From the NCBI GenBank assembly GCA_036927565.1, contig JAYESD010000004.1:93748942-93812941 (forward strand): DNA of 64,000 nt, given 5' to 3'. The DNA is from Tuctoria greenei (lineage: Eukaryota; Streptophyta; Magnoliopsida; Poales; Poaceae). Both the position numbers and the translations under genes were made by a program. Positions within the stretch are counted from its first letter, which is position 1; each line of letters opens with the position of its first letter. The notes beneath the pieces are model-generated. The model had not been told where the DNA came from, did no database searches, and was given only the letters and a program-made list of their open reading frames with translations. This document shows positions 9,570 through 20,884 of this stretch, one piece after another.

Positions 9570-12295
9570 AACTCCCCCACACTTAGTCCTTTGCTCATCC
9601 TGGAGTGAAGGCTAAGGTGTTGTCATAAATTTGCTATAAGTTAGAAAAAGGGAATACTAGATATTTCAACTCATACCTCAATTCAAGAATTCCCTTTGTG
9701 GAATTTGGCTACCACATAAAATTTTGGGTGTTTGAAGAGTGGAATGGTTAGAATGTAGTTCTCTTGGATCTTCCCCTGCCGAAATGTTCGGACGATTTGC
9801 AATATTTGGAAAGTCAAAGAAACAGTTGCCCTTATCTCTCATTTGGAATCTCTCAAATCTCTCAAAGTGTTTTGATCCTCACCTTGGCATGTTGTGCCAA
9901 TTTTGTCCCTATACTAAATATGGCTATATCTAGACTTAGTAGGAATAAATGTGGCACACATTGCAATTCATATACTACTAAGTCAAAGACTTGATCCTAT
10001 GAGAGACTTATGCAACAAACAAATTGACAAAGAAAATCCTTCTGCACATGAATTGAATGCATAAATGTGGACTTCATGGTTTTCTCTCTTTAAGGATGAA
10101 ACGTGGCTACTCTCTTTTCTTCTCTTTTTCTTGGCATACTTCCTCTTTTGAAGAGTAGATACTTTTCTCTCTCTTTTTTTCGTAGCCATGTCTTCTACTC
10201 CTTTTTTATTTTTCTAGAGAGATTTAGATGACCAAAATGTATGGAGTTTCTTTATTTGGATGGATGAATGGTGGATGCAAATTCTCAATATGAGAAATTT
10301 TGCATGAATAGGGCGCACAAGAATTCCTAAGTCCAAAGTTCATGCATGTCACTCGATTGGGTCACGAGTTTGACAAAGTTTAATTAAAAGCAAAGTGGCA
10401 TATGCATGTGGTTTTCAAGAATTTGTATCATATGACCGTGGTGGGTATTTAAATTTCCAATGAGAGAATCAGGCAAAGTTCAAGACTCCCAATTGTGCAA
10501 ACATAAAAAATCAATTTCAAGCAAGAAGATCTCTCCTCGAATCATTTACCAAATAACACTAGTCAAATACTTAGATGACGTGTTGTTCCTATTTTATTTG
10601 TGGGAATCACAAACAAGGTAATAAACCAAAATATAAAGTATTCATATTTTCAGCTCAAGCAAATTTTGACTACCAAGTTTTAAATTTTAAATGTTGAGAT
10701 GATATCAAATATTCTGTATTAAATACTAAATCAACTCAAATAGTAATGCAGCATGCATATTCAGATGTAGGAGATCTAAACCAAATTTGTGGAGCGAAAC
10801 GGTGTTGTGTGGGGCTCACAACAGGTCGGCCAACCAGGGGGTTCGGCTGACCCCCATCTGGCCTCTCTGTTGCTCTATTTCGTCATGTCGAGTCGCATGT
10901 TCGGTTGCGACGTGTTTTAGGATGCAACACTATTTCTGCACATCGAGATTTCGCGATTTGGGGTGCCTCCCCCCACACTTGTTCCCTGGACTCTTTATTC
11001 AAAAATAAACTAAAGGGAGAAATTTATCGGGTTAGATGAACCGGTAAATTCACTTTATTGAACTCAATATATTGGGGATGCTTACATTGTTCAATCTAAA
11101 TTTAATGAATAAAAATTTGGAATAAAACTAAACTAAACTAGTAATCATCCTATACGGTTGGGATATCTAAACTATGGTGCGTTGTGTATGTCGGGCTTCC
11201 CGGCGGCATTGCATACGTGCCGCAACTTGGCACCCATGCCACGGCGAACACCATCAATCTCCTCCTTCAGGGATATGAGCTCATCCTTCAGTTTTGACCT
11301 CTCAATGCACCCTTCAGCCACTAAGTCTGATAGCTTCTTATTCTCCAAACAGACAGAAGCTAACTTCGTCGTTGTGCTGACATTGGCCAGGTGGCCCTCT
11401 GATGGCAGGTGGTGAGAGACGACGCCTAATCTTGGAGGGTGACAAGCCCGTCGATTCCTCCATCGCCAAATTATCCACGCCAATCTACAGCTTTGGGGGA
11501 GACTCGTCTTTGGGAGAGACTCGTCTTTTTCAGGAAGAAGACAGGTCTTGACTGACTTAAGGCCAACCGTAGTCAGACGACTTGCACTACAGGAAACGCG
11601 AACTTCATGGGTGACTTTCGAGGGGAGAGCGACCATGCAGCACCACGAGGCGTGGTGCTACGCCCATGCGGAGTCGTCGTTGGTGGCGAGATCATGGCTA
11701 GAGGTATGACATCTAATGCCATGACAGACTCCAAAGTGAGGGTGGACTTGTCATTGGCCGACGCGATGTCTCTGCTCCCGTTGAAGGTTGAGCTAAAGGA
11801 GACATGAGGCACAATTTTCTTGTCAGCCATGACTTGGATGGGAGGAACAGGAGATGATTTTTTTTGGATGGTGCAAGGTTCCCCTCTATGTTCCCGTCAA
11901 TAAATATGGGGGGAAAGTAAAATAGCACCAACAGTCTTTTTGGGATACGTCGGGAGAGTCCACACGAGAAAACAAAATGTCGATGGCGCAAGGGAGGAGT
12001 CGGCCGACCCTAGGGTTCGGCCGAGCCCTTCCTGGCTCTATTCGGGCTAGGATTTTGTGGGCTGGCTCAATAGATCCCATGGATGATTAACTGGATGGGC
12101 CCATTAATTGAACTCAGAGAATTTAGATATAACTTAAAGAAACGGCATGAAAATCAATAAGATTTATCACGTATATTTCTTTTTCTACCTCCTCCTCCTG
12201 AGATTCAAGAAATAATTTAAGTTTGTGCCCATTCACTTTAAATAGCTGATCATCATCACCTTGGAGTGTGATTGCTCCATGGGGTGAGGTTTCTA
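9570..12295 (-). other. Athila 3' internal region, no intact gene
   Basis: About 2.7 kb between integrase and the 3' LTR. A polypurine tract adjoins the LTR (9570-9586 on the plus strand as ACTCCCCCACACTTAG). A second, very similar tract lies at 10967-10981 (CCTCCCCCCACACTTG). A short charged, coiled-coil-like ORF (11172-11636, minus) may be a remnant of the Athila third ORF; I cannot identify it. A sequence identical to a CACTA transposon end occurs at 11586. The rest is AT-rich and without recognisable coding. Confidence 0.55.
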
Positions 12296-13458
12296 CTATA
12301 GTGAAAGGTCTTTCCCATTTACTTCTAAGCTTCCATGTCCAAAAAGTTTAACCCTAGAGTTGAAGAGTAGAACTTTATCGCTAGGTTTGAACTCTTTTAG
12401 CGTAATCCTCTTATTGTACCATCTTCTGGTTCTTTCCTTGTAGATTTTGGCACTATGGTACGCCTTATCTCTCCATTCTTCCAACTCCGAAAGTTGCTTC
12501 AGTCGGTGATTTCCTGCTTCATGAAGGTCCATGTTCCACCGCTTGATGGCCCAATAGGCTCTATGTTCCAACTCTATAGGAAGATGACAAGTGTTCCCAT
12601 AGACAAGTTGGAATGGAGATATGCCGATGGGAGTTTTGTAAGTAGTACGGTATGCCCACAATGTGTCGGGTATCTTATGCTTCCATCCCGTTCCCATTTC
12701 AAAGATGCTCTTTTGCAGAATATTCTTAATTTTCTTATTAGATGTTTCTGCTTGACCACTTGTTTGCGGGTGGTATGGGGTAGCAATATTATGCTGGACA
12801 CCAAGCTTCCTCAAAAAGTTCCAGAAGGTCTTATCTATGAAATGAGACCCTCCATCACTTATGACCATACAGGGAGTGCCAAAGCGTTGGAAAATGATCT
12901 CATAGAACATTTTCCTAGCTTGCTTGGAATCAGCATTTTTGCATGGCAAAGCTTCTACCCATTTTGACACATAATCCATGGCCACCAGGATATACTCGCA
13001 ATTATAGGACCTAGGGAAAGGTCCCAAGAAATTAATACCCCACACATCAAATAATTCCACTTGGAGATTATATGTTAGGGGCATCGCATTGCGAGCTGAG
13101 ATTCCTCCATGCTTTTGCATTTCCAACATCTGCGAATGAATTCTTTTGTATCTTTATACATAGAAGGCCAATATAATCCACTTTTCCAGATCTTTGCTTG
13201 GGTACGGTAAACATTGTGATGGCCACCATAGCGGCTAGCATGGCATTTCTCAATAATCTTGGTGACTTCGGATGATGGGACACATCTTCTAAGAAGGCCA
13301 TCGGCACGGACTCGATAATGGTACGGGTCATCCCAAAGGTGTCTACGACTCTCATAGATGAGTTTCATTTTGTTTTTTCCTAGTGGTACGTATCTCGTGA
13401 CCATGAAGTTCACGATATCCGCATACCAAGGGTGAGAGTCGGTCACCTTGAGAAGCAT
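12296..13458 (-). pseudogene. Athila integrase, frameshifted
   Basis: The N-terminal zinc-binding part reads HASRYGGHH...CWKC (13075-13458). The catalytic core follows in another frame (12296-13129), with ISDGGSHF and HPQTSGQAE. The frame change is near 13100. The first catalytic aspartate appears replaced: the family motif GIDF reads GINF here (about 13028-13040). The core is followed by a chain ending in a typical gypsy C-terminal domain. It is not expected to be active. Confidence 0.85.
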
Positions 13459-13464
13459 ATCATC

Positions 13465-14881
13465 TCATAGGAAGTCATTGACAGGAATGTCCATGTTTTG
13501 ATTGACTTCCATACGCGAGAGATAATCTGCTACAGAATTCTCTACTCCTTTCTTATCCTTGATTTCTATGTAAAACTCTTGGAGTAGAAGAATCCATCGG
13601 ATTAGCCTTGGTTTACCATTCTTTTTTATGAGCATGTACTTCAAGGCAACATGGTGTATGTAGACTATGATCTTGGCTCCAACCAAATAGGACCTAAACT
13701 TATTGATAGGAAAAACTACAGTCAAGAGCCCTTTTTGAGTTGTGGCATAACTAAGTTGAGTCGTGTCAGAGTTTTGCTAGCATATGCTATTTCATGATGC
13801 TTTTTATCTTTGGTTTGGCCTAGGACCACACCAACAGCAAATCACTAGCATCACACATGATTTCCAATGGCAGCGTCCAATCGGGAGGTTGGACAATTGG
13901 AGCTGAGATGTTCCATTTTGAGTGTACCAAATGATTTAAGGCGTTCATCATCGAAATCAAAGGAATCTTCATTAGCTAGTAGGATAGTGAGGGGTCTAGC
14001 GACTTTTGAGAAATCTTTGATGAATCGCCAATAGTACCCCACATGACCTAAAAAGTTGCAGATTCCCTTAACGCTGATAGGAGGTGGAAGTTTTCCAATG
14101 ACTTCAATATTTGCTTTGTCCACCTCTATCCCTCTCTCGGACACTAAGTGTCCAAAAACAATTCCTTCACGAACCACGAAATGGAACTTTTCCCAATTAA
14201 GTATGAGGTCCTTCTCTTGGCATCTTTGTAAGACCTTGTCTAAGTTTTCCAGACAATGATCAAAAGTTTTCCCATAGATGGAGAAATCGTGCATGAAAAC
14301 TTCCATAATCTCCTCAATCATGTCATAAAAGATAGACATCATGCACCTCTGAAAGGAGGTAGGAGCATTACACAGTCCAAAGGACATACGCCGGTAGGCA
14401 TAGGTTCCGTAGGGACATGTGAATGTGATCTTACTTTGATCATCAGGATGGATTGGGATTTGATGATAACCCGAATACCCATCAAGGAAACAAAAGTAGG
14501 AGTGTTTTTCCAACCGCTCTAACATCTCATCAATGAAGGACAGTGGAAAATAATCCTTTCTTGTAGCCTTGTTAAGTTTTCAGTAATCAATGCTCATCCT
14601 CCAACCCGTGACGGTTTGTTGAGTAATTAATTCATTATTCTCATTTTGAACAACTGTCATACCTCCCTTCTTAGGCACTACTTGAACTGGGATGACCCAT
14701 TCACTATGAGAACAGGGTAGATAATCTCGACATGCAAAAGTTTCAAGACATCCTTCTTGAAAACTTCCCGCATTGCATTATTCAATTGCCTTTGAGGTTC
14801 CCTTGAGGGGACACTCTCGGGGTCAACAGGAATGCGATGGGTGCATAACGTTGGACTAATTACCTTGAGATCCTCTAGCAA
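13465..14881 (-). pseudogene. Athila reverse transcriptase/RNase H, disrupted
   Basis: The RT fragments include PVDPES, the SFGLCNAPTSFQRCM finger/palm region and the active-site block. That block reads FMHDFSIYG where Athila-type RTs have FMDDFS, so the first catalytic Asp is lost (about 14283-14300). RNase H remains at 13465-13725 and includes ENSVADYLSR. Several stops and frame changes separate the pieces; one stop between RNase H and integrase (TGA, about 13464) fits a CGA-to-TGA change. Confidence 0.85.
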
Positions 14882-14954
14882 ATAGCAAAAAACAGCCCTA
14901 TGCTTTCTAACATGGCAATGAGTTTGAGTGTCTCATCATCTGAAAGCTTGTCAC

Positions 14955-16650
14955 TTATGATGACAGGGCTTCCGAATCGCAATCTAGAAAGGAATAACGT
15001 AGGCCTCGAGGTAGAATTTTTAGCTCAACAGGAGGTTTTGGGAAGAGCTCTTCTTCTGGCAATTCAATTGCCTCCTGAAATTCATCCTCCTCTTGGATGA
15101 AATCTTCTTCTCCTTCAATTTCAAGGGGTGCTAAGAATTGAAGAGTTCTAACCTCCTCTAAAGGTTCATCTTGGACGGGAGATTCTGCTGATGTGTTCTT
15201 GGAATGCAGGATAGGAATAGAGAACATTCTCCCTCCAAGCTTGACATTGAGGTTTCCTTCTAAGGGAATTTCCATGAGAAGTTTCTCATTGGGAATCCCA
15301 ATCATGATGTCGAAATCTTGAATTTCGAACACATGGAAATCTAGGATTGTCTCAATATCTTTGTGTCTTTGAGACACCTATTGCAAAAAAACGCATCCTT
15401 CAAGGATGTTTCTGAAAGAATCTCGGAAGGATTTACATGTTGGTGCCAACGGCACATCGCCCAGAATGGCGAGAGCACAAGAATCAGAAATGAGATTTGC
15501 TCCAACTGTGGGGTTGTATAGGACCTTCATTGGTGTTCCTCTAAGAAACATAGAATGGTTGCCAAAGGTGAGGTCATCCGAAGGATTTCGGGTGACTACT
15601 CAACTTCCACAGTCCATTCTCTTCTTAGAATAGATGATGACTCCTTGACCGTCTATTGGAAGACCACTCCATTAGTTGGGTCAAGTGGAGTTAATAGTAA
15701 TGATGGTTTCCTATGGCAACAATACTTCAAGGTATTTCCAAAATCTTCAAATATCTCTTCCTCGAGTAGAAGAGAAACTCCGAATGTTGAATTTCTTCTT
15801 CCTTCATAGTTTCTGGTTTGGGAGAGGATTCCTTCAGCAGGGTTTGAGATAAGCAAGAGATAGGTTCTTCCATGTCCATGGATTTGTCCTCGGATCTCGA
15901 CACTACTTCCTCTTGCGGAGGCTCATTAAGACCCATAATGAAGGAAGAATTTTTTAGAATTTGGTCTAGAAGATCATTGCCTTCTTCCATTGTCTTATGG
16001 AGGAAAGATCCTCCAGTCATAATGTCAAGATGTACGGCTCACTCTTTGTTCAATCCCATGTAGAAATGTTGCAAAAGAAACAGATCAGGGATGGGCAAAT
16101 CTGGGCTGGAATTTCTCAAAAGAGAAAATGTATCCCAAGCTGCACCTATGGGTTCCTTCTCCATCTGCTAGAAGAATAGTACTTCCTTCTGCAAAGAAAG
16201 AATTCGAGCAATTGGAAAGAAAGCAAGACAAAATCTGTCTCGTAATTCATTCCAACTTCCGTTTGTCTTCCCAACATTGTGGTCGTAACATTGTTTAGCT
16301 TTTTCCTTAAGGGAAAAAGGAAATAACTTCCATTCGAGAGTTTCTTGTGTCATACTCTTGATTAGAAGGCATGAACACAATTGTTCAAACTCTTGTAGTT
16401 GGTGGTAAGGGTTTTCACAATCCATTCCTAAGAAGGATTGTTCCCGAACCATGGCTATGAAGCCAGGGCGAAGTTCATAGCTGGTAGAACAGATGGGTTC
16501 TGCCGAAAGTGGTGGCACACAGAACATGCCCTTTGGGGCATAATAAGAAAGAATGGTGGGCTGCTCCATGTATGTGGTGGTGGTAAGAAAAGGAAAGATA
16601 AGATAAGAAGATAGATTAGAGGGTGAACAAGGTTCGAAGATTAACAGCAA
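14955..16650 (-). pseudogene. Athila gag and protease remnants
   Basis: The gag core (16168-16650) has an ENPYHQLQEFEQLCSC block and a WKLFPFSLKEKAKQ-type block ending FFPI, which are characteristic of Athila/Tat gag. Downstream fragments at 15727-16020 and 14955-15377 are acidic linker and protease-end-like sequence (FDIMIGIP). Multiple stops and frame changes are present, and no zinc knuckle is recognisable. Confidence 0.75.
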
Positions 16651-16653
16651 CCG

Positions 16654-16672
16654 TTCCCTGGCAACGGCGTCA
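16654..16672 (-). promoter_or_regulatory. Athila primer-binding site
   Basis: On the minus strand this reads TGACGCCGTTGCCAGGGAA, one base off the TGGCGCCGTTGCC site common in Athila/Tat elements. It sits a few bases inside the 5' LTR. Confidence 0.8.
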
Positions 16673-16676
16673 GAAA

Positions 16677-17908
16677 TGCTTGTTAAAGTTTCTTACGTCA
16701 CAGATAAAAATTCGCAAGCGCATAGACACTATCGTGTAGCACTTTCCCTTAAGAGAGTATTCCCAAGAGTCTCGAATCAAAGAAACGTGTGTGTTAATCT
16801 TACGAACTGATCCACCCAAGGACACAAATGTGTTTTGTAGGCAAGGAAGAGAGAGGAATTCAAAGTATTGATTCTAATTCAAATGAATTTGTGGTAGCTG
16901 CTTGCTTCGAGTACAGGTTTACCCCTAGCAACACTAGGATGACTCCTGCCAAGAGCCTATGGCATAGCCGAACGTCCATCTTTAGTAAGGATAGATAGGG
17001 TTGTCACCACCTACTGCCTACCTCTTCAATCCATGGGTTTACGAGATATTCACTGGTGATTTCTAACCTAAGCACCACGCTTACGTTCTAAATCAAAACT
17101 CTAGTTGTTTCGAACACAAATCTACAACCAGAGCCTGTAATGAATGAAAGCAATGAACCCACAAGTAACCACTTGTGCAAACTACTATGAATTGAGAATC
17201 AAACTTGAATTAAATTCACAAAGGGCTTACTTGAATTGAATAACACCTTTATAGGGGTACAAGTGAAGAAGAGGGACTTGACAAGCCCAAGCCTCCTTCT
17301 CCTATACTCTCACCTCACTCTCCTTCTACTTGGTAGCCTCTAGGACTACTCTAAACCTTAGGAGTGGTATTCTATTCTCAACTTTTGGTGTCTGTGTGAA
17401 GTGAGGTGTGGGTTCTATTTATAGAGGGGAGAAGGGTCGGTTCCCACCACCAATTGGGCGTGAATCAGTCACCACTGACTTCTTTAAGCCGGGAGAATCC
17501 AACACGTGACATTTTATCGGGTTTGGCGCCACTCCCTAGTCGGCCGACTATGGAGGTCGGCAGATCTGGTCACAACTCTATTGGGGTTGTGCTTTCTCTA
17601 GGTCTCTGCCAGGTGGGTCCCATCCCGTGATATAAATGCTACACCATTGGATGGCCTCAGATACTTCTGTTTGTGGGCCATTTGATCCATGTGATGACAT
17701 GTGACGTTGTTTGATTCGCCAAAATCAAATTTTATGGATTACTCCCTGCATGTCTTGGTATTCTGGGTCTAAATTCATCTGCATACAAATAAACACCAAC
17801 ACTTGTGGAATTGGATATTTTTAACCCTACCACTACGTTGTGTTTCTCTTTTGTGCACATTATGAGGTGAATTGACAATCTAAATATGGTACTTAAGGAC
17901 CGTCAACA
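16677..17908 (-). repeat. Athila 5' LTR (about 1.23 kb)
   Basis: Minus-strand start is TGTTGACGGTCC at 17908. The inner end is either 16677 or 16681, both giving a CA end. A TATA box (TATAAATAGAA on the minus strand, plus 17413-17425) lies about 490 bp from the start. The outer 355 bp match 9227-9569. The target duplication cannot be checked because the far side is outside the window. Confidence 0.8.
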
Positions 17909-18740
17909 CCACCACCAATGCCACGACCCCTTGAAGTTGGGGTATTTAACCTGCCCAAGGCCCAACCGAGAGGTGGGGTCAACGATTTCTTCCAGGCTCA
18001 AGCCCGGGAGAGGCGGGTAGTTGGGGGCATTTATGACGGATGGTGGGCGCGATAACTTCAGTAGGGGGATGAAACCGCGATGTAGCCCATTGCAGGATAA
18101 GTCTGCCATCTATCCCATCCATCATCAGAAGGGCAGTAACTTCACCCACAAGGCAGTGCCATGGATACCACGAAGAAGTCAAGACTGAAGCTTTTGGCAG
18201 ACTAGATACATAGAATGAATACTGTAAAATCGGCCCCACCATGAGGAATGTCAGATAGATAGGGCCACCTCCCCCTATAAAAGGACCCTCAAGGCCTTCT
18301 GCAGGGGGGGCGAATTCACTTTCTATTTGCAATTACTATATGCATTTTACTTTTTGCATTTCCTTACGCATTTACTTACGCACTTTTCCCTTTGGTACCC
18401 TTGCACCCTTTCCCTTTGATGCACTTGCCTTCGTGCTTTACTTTTCATACACCTGTGTGTGTTTATGTTTACGCATTACTTTGATAGCTGATCTTATTTT
18501 CTTAGAGTTCATATACTAGGGTCAGGCCTGCTTGTAATTTATTCTCTCGCCTTTTGAGCTAACAAAGATCACAAAAGACTCTCTGTGGACGTATGGCCTT
18601 TTTTGCCTGAACCAGGATAAAACTCTTGTTCTTTGCAACTAGCCATATGAAGACGGACGCGGTTCAATAAAAATGTACTCATTGGTTTCTGAAACGCCGA
18701 CAAGTTTAAGAATTGAAACTTAGAAATTTATTTAGCATAC
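17909..18740 (+). other. Decayed LTR-like remnant
   Basis: No ORF. It has a purine-rich tract (TTGGGGGCATT, about 18020), a TATA box (CCCTATAAAAGGACC, about 18274-18288) and a downstream stretch with GTGGACGTATGGCCTTTTTTGCC (18585-18608), a pattern common in R/U5 regions of grass gypsy LTRs. It may be one LTR of an old gypsy element into which the Athila element inserted. No second LTR is visible, so the family is uncertain. Confidence 0.4.
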
Positions 18741-18858
18741 TTACTATAAAATCGGCTCATACGGCCTTCTAAACGGTGCCATGCTCCTGGTGAGAGACGC
18801 GAGTGTAGTCATCCCACGAATTAGTGACCATTGTCATTTTGTCCAAAAACTTTGTATT

Positions 18859-19059
18859 TCAGTATTTCGTACATGGGCACCGCACCTTATCGATCGGTGG
18901 CAACAAAAATTCTCGATCGATAAAATCATCTCTCTTGGTGAACCACTCATCTGAGTGACCACCACTTTTCTTGTTCCAACTAGTATACATCCAACTACAA
19001 TCTTCACACATATTTAACTTTGCGGTTTCAAGCCAGAGAATTACCGTTACTTCATACAT
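18859..19059 (-). pseudogene. CACTA transposase-associated domain fragment
   Basis: A 66-codon frame with DCSWMYTSWNKK, then DDFIDREF and RCPCTKY. This matches the usual pattern of the small N-terminal Transposase-associated domain of plant En/Spm elements (W-M-Y, F-I, C-P-C-x-C/Y). The last cysteine of the usual CPCxxC appears changed to Tyr. No transposase catalytic region follows in the window. Confidence 0.6.
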
Positions 19060-19094
19060 TGTTAAATATCACGACATTACATCTATTGGAAAGG

Positions 19095-19342
19095 ATAGGT
19101 TCTAAACCCACCCAAGAGTGAATGAGAGGAACTTGCTTATGAAAAGATGTGGGGTCTGGATCCAGACAAATTTTCGGTAGCATAACCCCGCTGTTCTCCA
19201 ACTGCACGCCCAAAAATGGTGCAGTGGAGAACATTAGGGTTACACCGAAAAAATATCGTTCAAATCCAGACCCGCGTCTGATTATAAGAACGCCCCCTCT
19301 ATCACTCTCAGGCTGTCCAAAAAGAGACAGTTCCGAACCTAC
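19095..19342. repeat. Long imperfect fold-back (inverted repeat)
   Basis: The inner arms, 19149-19205 and about 19217-19271, pair around an 11-base loop (GCCCAAAAATG). Matching blocks are GGTCTGGAT/ATCCAGACC, TAACCC/GGGTTA and CTGCAC/GTGCAG with GTTCTCCA/TGGAGAAC. Weaker pairing continues outward to ATAGGTTC (19095) and GAACCTAC (about 19335-19342). It could be a MITE, a fold-back element or a small-RNA hairpin. The overlapping minus ORF (19052-19435) is probably fortuitous. Confidence 0.7.
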
Positions 19343-19804
19343 ACGCCTCACAAGCGTAACGCATGTGAGATGACCCGCTTCAAAATGGGTGACGCATATT
19401 GTATAGGTTATGTTAATCTTTCGTTTTTGAGTCATTTACGAGAGAGGAGAAAGAACAAGAGAGACAAGGAGGAAAGAACGAGAGAAAGTACGTTACGGCC
19501 TGTTGGGCCCCCCATTAACTTACGACGACTTTAGGATTAGCCGTTGTATGTTATGCCCTATCGGGACCCGCCATTAACTTACGATAGCTTTAGGGTTAGC
19601 AGTCGTAAGTGGATCAAAGATGAAACTGCTCCATCGGGGCCTGCCATCCACGCGCGGGTGCTTGCCATCCTCACCGTCGTTGTTCGCCTCTATACCCATC
19701 TAAACACATACTTTACCACTAAATGGGCCTTGTTAGGCTTGAAATGGGTTGTGTCAGGCCAAGCCGACCTGAAGCCCGTTTATGTACATATAGTAATTAA
19801 ACAC

Positions 19805-20215
19805 TTCAGGTAGTCAAAATAATAATTAAACAATAATCAATTAAACTTCTAAGCTAAACTCACATGCATTAATAATCTAAGCAATTAATAATTTATCTAA
19901 AAGAGCATAATTACCATAATTAACAAGCATATCAATTCTAATAAATTAAAAAATTTACATCTAGGAAATTCAAATAATCCTAGGCAAAAATAAAATCTAT
20001 GCATATCAATTCATATAAACCTAAACATAACAAGGATATCAATTAAACCAAAGCATAATAAGCATTTCAAAAGTTTACACCTAGGCAAGAATTAAACCTT
20101 AACATGTCAATTCATCTAAACCTAAGCATAACAAGAATAACAATTAAACCTAAGCACAATTATCAATTAAATCTAAGCATAATTATCAATTCATATAAAC
20201 AAGCATAGGAAAAAT
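19805..20215. repeat. AT-rich degenerate repeats
   Basis: Many degenerate copies of units such as TAAACCTAAGCATAACAAG and ATATCAATT, about 30-45 bases each, with no coding content. Such stretches occur inside plant CACTA elements between subterminal repeats and transposase exons. Confidence 0.55.
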
Positions 20216-20584
20216 AACCTAGCTCACAAAGAGTCATTGACCGGTAAGGAGAGGGCATGTGAGGGCCGTCGGCGGGTGTGGAAGGGATGGCCGGCATGGG
20301 AGGCGGTTTCGAGGGCTGAAGATGGCCAGCTTGAGGAGGTGCATGATGCTAGGGAGGCGCACATCATCGGGGAGACTGTCGGAGAGCTTGCGTCAGGAAG
20401 GCGTGCGGCGTCTTGGAGGGTGTCGGGGAGGCACGCAGCGTTAGGGAGCAATGGAGGTGGTGGCAGCGGGAGCAATGGAGTCATGCAGCGTCGGGGAGAA
20501 ATGGAGGTGCTCGGTGTCGGGAGCAATGGAGGCGGCAACGTTGTGTTGTGTGGGAGAGAAAGGAGGAGGGCGGGCCGCACGCGA
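20216..20584. other. GC-rich segment within CACTA fragment
   Basis: A GC-rich, G-biased (plus strand) stretch, open in several frames on both strands because of composition. No frame shows a recognisable domain. It may be a captured exon or 5' exon of the CACTA element; I cannot tell. Confidence 0.3.
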
Positions 20585-20884
20585 TGGTGTATATCCCCTG
20601 ATTTACGATGGTTTGTGTAGCATACGACAACTTAGGGTTGGGCTGTCGTAAGTTAAGCTCTTAATTACGACAGCCTCTTTACTTACGATGGTTTAGGGTT
20701 GGGCCGTCATAAGTTAACTCCTAGCTTACGACGGCCCTTTTATTTACGATGGCTATGAGCTCGCAACCGTCGTAAACTAGCCTATTTAAGAAGGCTGCCG
20801 TGGGCCATCGTAAGTTAGTCTATTTACAATGGCGGGTCATTGTAATTTACTTTGGCCGTCGTAAATGGACGAGTTTCCTGTAGT
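20585..20884 (-). repeat. CACTA subterminal repeats and terminal inverted repeat
   Basis: About ten direct and inverted copies around TTACGACGG / CCGTCGTAA in 300 bases, ending in GTTTCCTGTAGTG at 20872-20884. In En/Spm elements such repeats bind the element-encoded protein. Confidence 0.75.

Larger units (their letters stand above)
9227..17908 (-). mobile_element. Athila-type Ty3/gypsy element (minus strand)
   Basis: Both LTR outer ends read TGTTGAC on the minus strand (at 9569 and 17908). The primer site near 16654-16672 matches the Athila/Tat pattern (TGACGCCGTTGCC). The tract before the 3' LTR is GTGTGGGGGAGTT. Gag, protease, RT, RNase H and integrase remnants follow in order on the minus strand. 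About 2.7 kb lies between integrase and the 3' LTR, where Athila elements carry an env-like region. The 3' LTR is cut at 9227 by SIRE A; its remainder should lie left of the window. Coding capacity is lost. Confidence 0.85.
18741..20884 (-). mobile_element. En/Spm-like CACTA transposon fragment
   Basis: The right end reads, on the minus strand, CACTACAGGAAACTCG from 20884 inward. It is followed by many subterminal repeats around TTACGACGG (20585-20870, and again 19500-19620). A transposase-associated domain lies further in on the same strand (18859-19059). Together these indicate the 5' end of a CACTA element. The body and other terminus are not contiguous here. The left limit is approximate. 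Confidence 0.65.

Noticed and set aside
10787..11008. Short Cys-rich plus-strand ORF in the Athila 3' region
   Set aside because: Antisense to the element, overlaps the second polypurine-like tract, and shows no domain.
19052..19435. 127-codon minus-strand ORF
   Set aside because: It runs through both arms of the fold-back 19095-19342, so it is explained by the inverted repeat.
20237..20620. Open frames in the GC-rich part of the CACTA fragment
   Set aside because: Open in at least three frames with no recognisable domain; composition effect is the simpler reading.
11586..20884. A single 9.3-kb CACTA element between matching 13-bp ends
   Set aside because: The interval contains an orderly Athila pol and 5' LTR whose other LTR lies outside it, and the 3-bp flanks differ.
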